DNA of 64,000 nucleotides from positions 344-64,343 of the forward strand of contig JAFMYY010000013.1 in the NCBI GenBank assembly GCA_017948555.1, in the 5' to 3' direction. The DNA is from Cesiribacteraceae bacterium YIM B00369. Lineage in GTDB: Bacteria > Bacteroidota > Bacteroidia > Cytophagales > Cyclobacteriaceae. The position numbers and the translations under genes were made by a program. Shown here in pieces: positions 54,471 to 61,192 of this stretch. The notes beneath the pieces were generated by a model that was not told the DNA's origin, did no database searches, and saw only the letters and a list, made by a program, of their open reading frames with translations. The first letter of the stretch is position 1. Each line of letters opens with the position of its first letter.

Positions 54471-55646
54471 ATGGAAGACAGATATATGCAACGCGGTGTA
54501 AGTGCCGGTAAAGAAGATGTGCATAATGCCATTAAAAATATCGATAAAGGCCTTTTCCCTAAAGCTTTTTGTAAGATTATTCCCGATATGCTGGGAGGAG
54601 ATCCGCAATGGTGCAATATTATGCATGCCGACGGAGCCGGGACTAAATCATCGCTGGCCTGGTTGTACTGGCAGGAAACAGGAGATTTGTCGGTATGGAA
54701 AGGTATAGCGCAGGATGCGGTGGTAATGAATACCGATGACCTCCTTTGCGTGGGTGTTACTGACAACATACTGCTTTCTTCCACCATCGGGCGCAACAAA
54801 AATAAGGTTCCGGGCGAAGTAATTGCCGCTATTATAAACGGCACTGAGGAGGTGCTCCAGATGCTTCGCGATAACGGTATGGGAATTTACAGTACAGGTG
54901 GCGAAACCGCTGATGTAGGAGATCTTGTACGTACAATTATTGTAGATAGCACCGTAACAGCAAGGGTTAGGCGCGACGACATTATCAGCAACCATAAAAT
55001 AGCCGCAGGCGATGTTATAGTAGGGATTGCCTCTTATGGCAAGGCAACTTACGAGGCAGAATATAATGGAGGGATGGGAAGTAACGGACTTACCTCTGCC
55101 CGCCACGATGTGTTTGCAAAATACCTGGCTCAGAAATACCCCGAGAGCTTTGATCCTTCTGTGCCGGACTCCCTGGTGTATGCCGGAGGTAAGCAACTGA
55201 CCGATAAAGTGGAAGGATTGCCTGAAGGAGTGCAGCTGGATGCCGGAAAGCTGGTGCTATCGCCTACCCGTACATATGCGCCCGTGGTGGCGGCTTTCCT
55301 GAAAGAACACAGGCCGGTAATCCATGGCATGGTTCATTGTAGTGGAGGTGCCCAGACAAAAGTGCTCCATTTTACCGACCAGCATCATATTATTAAGGAT
55401 AACCTGCTTCCTGTACCTCCCCTTTTTAAAATGATTCAGCAGGAGAGCGAAACCCCTATGCAGGAAATGTTTAAGGTTTTTAATATGGGCCATCGCCTGG
55501 AAGTGTACCTGGAAGAAAAATATGCACAGGACCTCATAGATATTGCCCGTACTTTTGGCATTGATGCACAGATAGTAGGAAGGGTGGAGGCAGGTACTAA
55601 GCAGCTCACCATCCGTCATGAGGGTGCAGAATACCAATATAATTAG
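54471..55646 (+). CDS. purM: AIR synthase related protein (PurM family)
   Basis: PurM closes the imidazole ring to aminoimidazole ribonucleotide in purine synthesis. The 391-residue product starts at the ATG 54471 (MEDRYMQRGVSAGKEDVHNAI), which matches the Bacteroidota family N-terminus; the longer frame begins with a leader that includes the terminator. Motifs: DGAGTKSSLAWLYW, MNTDDLLCVGV, GETADVGDLVRTII, and the late region FKVFNMGHRLEVY. These correspond to the ATP- and substrate-binding parts of the PurM-like fold. Many Bacteroidota carry this longer PurM form. Gene assignment to the purine pathway is strong but not proven. Confidence 0.85.
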   Translation: MEDRYMQRGVSAGKEDVHNAIKNIDKGLFPKAFCKIIPDMLGGDPQWCNIMHADGAGTKSSLAWLYWQETGDLSVWKGIAQDAVVMNTDDLLCVGVTDNILLSSTIGRNKNKVPGEVIAAIINGTEEVLQMLRDNGMGIYSTGGETADVGDLVRTIIVDSTVTARVRRDDIISNHKIAAGDVIVGIASYGKATYEAEYNGGMGSNGLTSARHDVFAKYLAQKYPESFDPSVPDSLVYAGGKQLTDKVEGLPEGVQLDAGKLVLSPTRTYAPVVAAFLKEHRPVIHGMVHCSGGAQTKVLHFTDQHHIIKDNLLPVPPLFKMIQQESETPMQEMFKVFNMGHRLEVYLEEKYAQDLIDIARTFGIDAQIVGRVEAGTKQLTIRHEGAEYQYN

Positions 55647-55668
55647 AATGAACAGCCCGTTAAAGCTT

Positions 55669-55710
55669 AGAAGTCCATCAGGAAAAGGTTCCTGATGGAC
55701 TTCTTTTTTA
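55669..55710. terminator. Bidirectional terminator, 15-bp perfect stem
   Basis: 55669-55683 pairs perfectly with 55690-55704, loop of six bases, followed by T residues. It lies between convergent genes and is the strongest hairpin in the window. Confidence 0.9.
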
Positions 55711-55732
55711 AAGAGTGTGTGGCGGCTCTTTT

Positions 55733-56377
55733 TCAATTAAAGGAAAAACATTTCAGGTAATTTACCAGCTTATTATAATTTTCCATAATAGGAGCAGGTG
55801 CACGCTGGCTGTAGAGGTAATTTCTGTATATAGTATTAAGTGTCCCGAAATCATTCCTGTGTAATAACCGGGCAAATACAATGCCTTTAAAGCAGCGGTT
55901 TATCTGGTTATGGAGGTACGGGCAAGGCAGGTGTGGATTCCTGTTAATAGTGGCATCCGCTCTCTTTAACCGGTCAAAAGCACTCAGGAAGCGGAATCCC
56001 TTTTCCTTCATAAATACTGAAATTTCACTGCATGCACGTTGGAGGCTCTCATTGTCGGTAATAGTAAACCGCTGGATTGGGGCATTTTTTAATTTATGCA
56101 GTGAGGCAACTATGGTGTTGCTTTCATTTTCGAACAGTTTAGGGCCGCTGTAAAATTGCTGTACAAGGGTTTCAATAATATCGAACCGGATTCCCAGGTG
56201 GAGGTCAAGTATTTGCCTGTGGGCTTCACCGCTTACAGAGAACAATACGCTTCTGGATCCTTTTTTTGTCTTTTTTCTGAATTGGTTTTTTGTGGGTAAT
56301 GCCTCATAACCATGGGTCTCAAAAACTGGCTGAAGCTGCTTATATATAGATTGCTCTTGTATCCGGATGCTGTTCAT
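55733..56377 (-). CDS. Hypothetical protein, 214 residues
   Basis: The product is basic and mostly helical, with no signal peptide. The N-terminal part (YKQLQPVFETHGYEAL then FRKKTKKGSRSVLFSVSG) reminds one of DUF4304-type proteins, but this is only a loose likeness. The rest has alternating charged helices with FKGIVFARLLHRND near the C-terminus. Start ATG at 56377; an in-frame TTG at 56383 is less likely. It stands alone between a convergent purM-like gene and ogt. No function is proposed. Confidence 0.7.
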   Translation of the reverse strand: MNSIRIQEQSIYKQLQPVFETHGYEALPTKNQFRKKTKKGSRSVLFSVSGEAHRQILDLHLGIRFDIIETLVQQFYSGPKLFENESNTIVASLHKLKNAPIQRFTITDNESLQRACSEISVFMKEKGFRFLSAFDRLKRADATINRNPHLPCPYLHNQINRCFKGIVFARLLHRNDFGTLNTIYRNYLYSQRAPAPIMENYNKLVNYLKCFSFN

Positions 56378-56831
56378 CGTCAAAAAAAATAAGAGATTAC
56401 ACTGAACCTTTATTAAATAAAAAAATCAGCAAAGTTAATTTTGAATGTTGCGTTCCCGGGAGAATTTCAAATGCCTTAGCTTTGCTATGTATAGTTCCTT
56501 ATATGGTTTAGAGAGGTATTTTGTTTCACCGGATGGGAAATAATACTGCGGCTATGGTAATTTTTCTATCGGGAAAAATCCTTTGTACTGCTTCCCGTGG
56601 TGAACCATCAGGAACGGGCTATTTCAGCCGCTTCCTGTTTTTTACAGGGGAAATGTAAGTAATGCAGGGGAAAAGAGGAGCGGCAATAAGCAATTGATGT
56701 TTATATTTGGTGCTGCAAAAAGAGGGAATAAAAGCGGTATGGCTTGAAGTCCGGCTTGAAGCAGAAAGGAACTATTGTGGGAAACAGAAGGTGATTTTAG
56801 AGTTTCCTGCGAACTGAGGAGGAGCCGGAAG
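56378..56831. other. Intergenic region
   Basis: A 454-base spacer between two minus-strand genes. It includes a perfect TAACTTTG box on the minus strand (56430-56437) without a matching upstream element. A minus-strand open frame here has no protein-like character. No gene is supported. Confidence 0.5.
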
Positions 56832-57320
56832 TTAGAACATTTCCAGCTGAACGCTTTGCTGTTCATGCTCCAGGAGCCATTTCTTGCGCAGGAGGCCTCC
56901 GGCGTAGCCGGTAAGTACACCACTTGTGCCAATAACTCTGTGGCATGGAAGAACAATAAGGAAGGGATTATGGCTGTTGGCGGATCCTACTGCGCGTATG
57001 GCATGAGGGTGGCTGATCCTGCAGGCCAGCTGGCTGTAAGTGATGGTTTCGCCCCATGGAACAGAAAGCAGTGCCTGCCATACCCTTTGCTGGAATTGGG
57101 TGCCCTGGCTTAAATCCAGCGCTAGCTTGAAGATTTGGCGCTTATGGCAAAAATATTCATGTAATTGCTCTACTGCCTCTGTCATGCAGTTTGAGAGGAG
57201 CTTACTCTGGTCAGGAACAGGCTCATCGTTGAACAAAACAGAGGATATGCCTGTATCGGAACCTTTTATAATGATTTGACCAAGTGGAGACTGGTAAGAG
57301 GCAGTTTGAATATTTGCCAT
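56832..57320 (-). CDS. ogt: Methylated-DNA-protein cysteine methyltransferase
   Basis: The enzyme repairs O6-alkylguanine by moving the alkyl group to its own cysteine and is used once. The 162-residue product has the active-site motif LPCHRVIG with Cys126, the helix-turn-helix region QFQQRVWQALLSVPWGETITYSQLA and the Asn-hinge SANSHNP. The length fits the Ogt type, without an AdaA domain. The ATG at 57320 is clear; a perfect TACCTTTG box lies upstream (57337-57344, minus strand) with a 16-base spacer to a TTG. Confidence 0.95.
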   Translation of the reverse strand: MANIQTASYQSPLGQIIIKGSDTGISSVLFNDEPVPDQSKLLSNCMTEAVEQLHEYFCHKRQIFKLALDLSQGTQFQQRVWQALLSVPWGETITYSQLACRISHPHAIRAVGSANSHNPFLIVLPCHRVIGTSGVLTGYAGGLLRKKWLLEHEQQSVQLEMF

Positions 57321-57415
57321 ATTTATTAAGAATATACAAAGGTAAGGAATGTCGTCATTACAATGAAGGATTCGTTCAAAAAAATATTTAATTCATATAA
57401 TTACAGTCCCTGCAG

Positions 57416-58360
57416 ATGAAAAAAAGATTTGTTTTTAGTTGTTTTACCTTAGTAGCTGTTATTCTATTGGGAGTTTGTGGCAGTAGTTTTGCTCAGGTTT
57501 CTATAATGCGTAATTATTTTCCGGCTCCGCTTGAAGATACTACTTACCAGAAAGGTTTTTTTGAAAAACTGGCTTTTAGTGCAGAAGGCAGCCGTGGCTT
57601 TGGATCTGCCTTAGGGGAGCAGGCCTGGAATATAAAGTATATTGGCTTTGTTGAATTATACCGTTTTTCGCCACGGTCGGCCATTGCCGGCTCACTTGCG
57701 CATGAATTTACTGCCAATCCTCATAATGAAATTAATTTCCATATGAGGGGTGTCATCTGGAATGAAACTCTTGCCTATTTTCATAAACTTCGTCATCTGA
57801 CCCTTGAGGCCGGTGTTACTCACCATTGCCGCCACGAGATAGATAATACAGTAAAATCAAACGAGCTGGATCCTGATCCTGATTATGTGCCTACCAGAAG
57901 ACTGATTGTGCTTACCGGTCCTTACCTTTCCATGCAGTCAAACTGGTTAAGCCATAAGAAGCTTACCGCCCGGTTTTATGGAAGGGCAAATCTTTACACT
58001 TTTTATGTAGATGGAAGAAGAACTTATTATACCGATGGGAGAAGGGATGTAGAAAACACGGAGCAAAGCCTGGACTATGTAAGAGCATCAGCCATAATAG
58101 GAATGAGGCTGAACTATGAGCTGAGCAATAATATATTTCTTTTTAACAGGAACTGGTATAACCCCGTATATTTTATAAAAGATGATCCGTGGAAGAGTAA
58201 TTCCCGCATAGAAATAGGAGCAGGGGTAAAAGGAGGAAAAGGAAACTTTGAACTTTTTGCCGGCTATGAAAGCTTTTTTGATGATATGTCAAGGCCTTAC
58301 CCTTTACCTTCAAATGTTTTATCAGTAGGAATCAGGGGCCGGAGCAAAGACCTTTTTTAA
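57416..58360 (+). CDS. Putative outer-membrane beta-barrel protein
   Basis: The 314-residue product has a signal peptide (cleavage near SSFAQ, residue 27). The mature part has many alternating hydrophobic/polar stretches separated by turns with Asp, Asn and Gly, and ends in VLSVGIRGRSKDLF, a C-terminal strand. A motif EAGVTHHCRHEID near the middle contains three histidines and a cysteine. I recognise no family; beta-barrel character is inferred from composition. It is divergent from ogt and may share its intergenic promoter region (95 bases). Confidence 0.68.
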   Translation: MKKRFVFSCFTLVAVILLGVCGSSFAQVSIMRNYFPAPLEDTTYQKGFFEKLAFSAEGSRGFGSALGEQAWNIKYIGFVELYRFSPRSAIAGSLAHEFTANPHNEINFHMRGVIWNETLAYFHKLRHLTLEAGVTHHCRHEIDNTVKSNELDPDPDYVPTRRLIVLTGPYLSMQSNWLSHKKLTARFYGRANLYTFYVDGRRTYYTDGRRDVENTEQSLDYVRASAIIGMRLNYELSNNIFLFNRNWYNPVYFIKDDPWKSNSRIEIGAGVKGGKGNFELFAGYESFFDDMSRPYPLPSNVLSVGIRGRSKDLF

Positions 58361-58370
58361 AAAAGAAAAA

Positions 58371-58391
58371 AAGCAGTGCCGGGCACTGCTT
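58371..58391 (-). terminator. Terminator of the ZIP-like membrane protein gene
   Basis: A perfect 9-bp stem (58371-58379 with 58383-58391), loop of three bases, followed on the minus strand by a long T-rich run (58360-58370). It also overlaps the end of the convergent barrel gene. Confidence 0.7.
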
Positions 58392-58588
58392 AAATATTAT
58401 ACCGGAAGTAGTCCGCGAAAAAGTCTTTGCTTAGCATATTTACGAACCATTTTGTATTTCCATAATTTGCTGATTCCTGCCAGAATAATGGCTGTTCTTA
58501 TTAATTTCCACATAATATTAAAAAATTTTGGGTTAAACTTAAAGGAGTATACGAGGCAGGTTCATTGGGGTTTTCTCCTCAAAAGAAA

Positions 58589-59320
58589 TCAGCCTGTAAG
58601 AAGGAGGATAGAGCTGTACAGGATTATGCCTGACAGAAAAGCCCAAAAGTTGCTTTTTCGCTCCTCCGGTATTTCTTCCTTTAGTACATTCAGGATAACA
58701 CTGCCGGCAACAAAAGCAAAAAGAACAGCAATAACAGTTTCGGAAAGGTGTATGAAGGTTCCCATGGCCCAGCCTCCTATTACGGAAGCAGCCATTACCC
58801 AGCGCCCTTCACGAAGGTATTTGTGGCGGTAATGGTCCAGGAGGCTATAATCATTTCCTATAAAATGAAATGCCATAGCTATAATAAACCAAATGAGCTC
58901 TTGAGTGGATTTTGTGTCGCTCTCTGTAAGAAGGTGGCCAATAATAGCATTGTAAAGCGAAAAACTACCTATATGCAGCCAGAATGTTTTAGCGTTTGTA
59001 TGTACCTGATCTGATGCAGGCTCTCTGTGGGAGTCTGAAGAAAGTTTTGCGGCCCTTTCCAGTCCGTAAAATGCAGTTAAGCCTGAAAGGGCAACCAGGT
59101 ACAGGTGGTGGCTTATGAAGGAAAGATTTTCATTCTTCTCTTCAAACTTCAGCTGCCAGTCTTCCAGTTCAGGTAAAAGATGGATAAAGATATAAGAAAC
59201 GGATATTCCACCGGCTGCAGAAAGCCACTTGCTGCGGGGAATATGAGAAAAACCAATTTTATTTGCAAACAGGTGTACAAATGCCAGAAAAAGGGCTCCT
59301 ATTACAGAATAGATTAGCAT
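58589..59320 (-). CDS. ZIP-like integral membrane protein
   Basis: The 243-residue product has about seven membrane segments. Polar residues inside them occur where ZIP-family metal transporters place ligands: IFIHLLPE in an early segment, FSLYNAIIGHLL, and AMAFHFIGNDYSL in the middle. It ends with AGSVILNVLKEEIPEE and a final segment, like the last part of ZIP proteins. The classical HNxxDG and HExPHE motifs are not exactly present, so it is a remote relative and transport is unproven. The ATG at 59320 is preferred over TTG at 59326. Confidence 0.55.
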   Translation of the reverse strand: MLIYSVIGALFLAFVHLFANKIGFSHIPRSKWLSAAGGISVSYIFIHLLPELEDWQLKFEEKNENLSFISHHLYLVALSGLTAFYGLERAAKLSSDSHREPASDQVHTNAKTFWLHIGSFSLYNAIIGHLLTESDTKSTQELIWFIIAMAFHFIGNDYSLLDHYRHKYLREGRWVMAASVIGGWAMGTFIHLSETVIAVLFAFVAGSVILNVLKEEIPEERKSNFWAFLSGIILYSSILLLTG

Positions 59321-59388
59321 AAACAAGATATTTTTTAATGCTAACCAACAGGAAGTATTTAAGTTAGATGAGCCCTGTAAAGAGAAGT

Positions 59389-60777
59389 CTAAAGAATGGA
59401 ATGATTACCGGCTTCCGGTAAATTCATTCTTATCCGCCATTCTTTTGGCCAGTAGTTATTGGCCCTGTTTTTAATCCTCTTTATCCAACCGAGGGGAATC
59501 TCCCTGTACGAAAGCAATACCCAGCCTTCAGGGGCATTTTCGGGTAGTATATCTTCCTTTTTCAAATACCGCAGGGCCATTTCATGGCTGATTTCCTGTA
59601 TAGGATGTGCATCTTTATTCAGGAAGGCCGATAGCCCCAGGGAAGGGAGGGGGTTAAACTGCTTGTTTTTTACCTCGGCCAGCGGAATTCCTGCGTGTGC
59701 AATCCGAAGATGCTTAAAAATATTTTCAAGTTCAGGTATCCAGTCTGCTGGTAGTGCTGCAATGCGGTCGCCGCCAAACTGAATATAATCCCACTGCTCA
59801 GGAGTCTGAATCCAAGTTTCAACATGTTCCCTTATATTTTTAGGGGCGAAGGAGAGGACCGGCTTCCTGCGTTTTCCTCCACTTTTGATTTGATCCGGCT
59901 CACCAGGCTTGCGGACTACAGCCATAAAAAAACCTTCTCCCCTGGTTTTATGAGGATAGAACCTGTACCCGGTCATTCCCTCCACCTCTGCGAGGCTCAC
60001 TCCCCATTCAGGATTCAACTTCAGGGATAGTCCTTCTGCTCCATGGTTCTCCTGCAGCCACCGTAAGTTTTCTTCATTCTCCTCTCTGTTATAGGTGCAG
60101 GTACTATATATCAGCAGTCCGCCGGGTTTCAGACTTTCCCATACATCCGACAATATCCTTCGCTGGCGCTCCGAGCAAAGCTTCACATTGCTTTCCGACC
60201 ATTCATCTGCAGCTGCAGGGTCGCGGCGGAAGAGTCCTTCGCCGGAGCAGGGGGCATCCACAACCATCAGGTCGAAGAAGTGGTGAAGTGCCTCAAATTC
60301 ACGCGGGTCGTTTTGGGTAACAACGGTATATCCGCTTCCCCATTTCTGCGTATTCTCTACCAGAATATTTGTTCTTGCTTTTATTACTTCATTACTTACT
60401 AACAAACTGCCGGAGGGTAAAACAGCAGAAAGGTGGGTGCTTTTGCCACCGGGAGCTCCGCACAGGTCAAGGGCAAGAACAGGAATATCTGCAGATAAAT
60501 GCTGGCGGACAGCCTGCTCCAAGAACATAGAGCTTGCCTCCTGTACATAATAGGCACCGGCGTGCAGCAGGGGGTCGAGTGTAAATACAGGCCTTTGGGG
60601 TAAATAATAAGCATTTCCGGCCCAGGAAACCGGCTCCAGTTGGAGCGCTGCATTCCATTTTAGCGGATTTACCCTGATGCTGACGGGCGCTTCGGTATGG
60701 AGTGCATCTTCAAAGGCGGTATAATCAACACCTAATTGTTGCTGCATTCGATCTGTAAACGCGTCAGGTAAGGCCAT
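59389..60777 (-). CDS. RsmF-like rRNA cytosine-C5 methyltransferase
   Basis: The enzyme methylates cytosine in rRNA (RsmF-type, NOL1/NOP2/Sun family). The 462-residue product has SAM-binding motif I LDLCGAPGGKSTHL (about 104-117) and the two catalytic cysteines: Cys177 in DAPCSGEG and Cys227 in STCTYNREENEENL. The C-terminal part (about 310-462) carries the RsmF-like PUA-type extension. Start ATG at 60777 is clear. It is the sole gene between the ZIP-like gene and the parS-like site. Confidence 0.93.
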   Translation of the reverse strand: MALPDAFTDRMQQQLGVDYTAFEDALHTEAPVSIRVNPLKWNAALQLEPVSWAGNAYYLPQRPVFTLDPLLHAGAYYVQEASSMFLEQAVRQHLSADIPVLALDLCGAPGGKSTHLSAVLPSGSLLVSNEVIKARTNILVENTQKWGSGYTVVTQNDPREFEALHHFFDLMVVDAPCSGEGLFRRDPAAADEWSESNVKLCSERQRRILSDVWESLKPGGLLIYSTCTYNREENEENLRWLQENHGAEGLSLKLNPEWGVSLAEVEGMTGYRFYPHKTRGEGFFMAVVRKPGEPDQIKSGGKRRKPVLSFAPKNIREHVETWIQTPEQWDYIQFGGDRIAALPADWIPELENIFKHLRIAHAGIPLAEVKNKQFNPLPSLGLSAFLNKDAHPIQEISHEMALRYLKKEDILPENAPEGWVLLSYREIPLGWIKRIKNRANNYWPKEWRIRMNLPEAGNHSIL

Positions 60778-60842
60778 ATTTTGTGCGGAAAATTTTAAAT
60801 GAAAGAATAGAAGAGTAAAGGTAAGGTGAAAGTTTCAAATAT

Positions 60843-60857
60843 TGTTCACGTGGAACA
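60843..60857. promoter_or_regulatory. Degenerate parS-like palindrome
   Basis: The sequence TGTTCACGTGGAACA resembles the ParB-binding consensus TGTTTCACGTGAAACA with one base missing from one half-site. The core GTTCACGTGGAAC is otherwise palindromic. It lies in the 99-base spacer between the RsmF-like gene and the PLDc_N gene. Confidence 0.4.
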
Positions 60858-60876
60858 TTAAAACAAGGATTTGAAG

Positions 60877-61098
60877 TTAACGGGATTTGGCTGTTGTGTT
60901 GTAAACCAGATAAGCTAAAACCCCCACTACCGGCACAAGCCATATCACGAGTAGCCAAAGGAGCTTTTCTGTTAATATAAACCTGTTACTCCTTAAAATA
61001 GAAATGGTAAATAAAACCGGAAGTAAAATTAAAAAAAGGCTCACAACTGACCACAGAATAAGGCCTTCGCCAGGACTTACATTAAGATATAGCAGCAT
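60877..61098 (-). CDS. PLDc_N-type small membrane protein
   Basis: The 73-residue product has two hydrophobic segments: about residues 13-33 and the typical PLD-nuclease N-terminal motif LLWLLVIWLVPVVGVLAYLVY (46-66). Stand-alone PLDc_N proteins are common, with no known activity. ATG at 61098. It sits between the RsmF-like gene and the SNF2 helicase, all on the minus strand with gaps of about 95-100 bases. Confidence 0.83.
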   Translation of the reverse strand: MLLYLNVSPGEGLILWSVVSLFLILLPVLFTISILRSNRFILTEKLLWLLVIWLVPVVGVLAYLVYNTTAKSR

Positions 61099-61192
61099 AA
61101 TTAATCAGGTTTAGTGAGTATTTCTCCTGTATCTTAATAAGATAACCTTTTTAACTGCAAATAACAATATAAGAATTGAAGGACTGCTATTC

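Noticed and set aside
56642-56956. 104-codon minus-strand frame overlapping ogt
   Set aside because: Overlaps the 3' end of ogt in another frame and shows no protein-like pattern.
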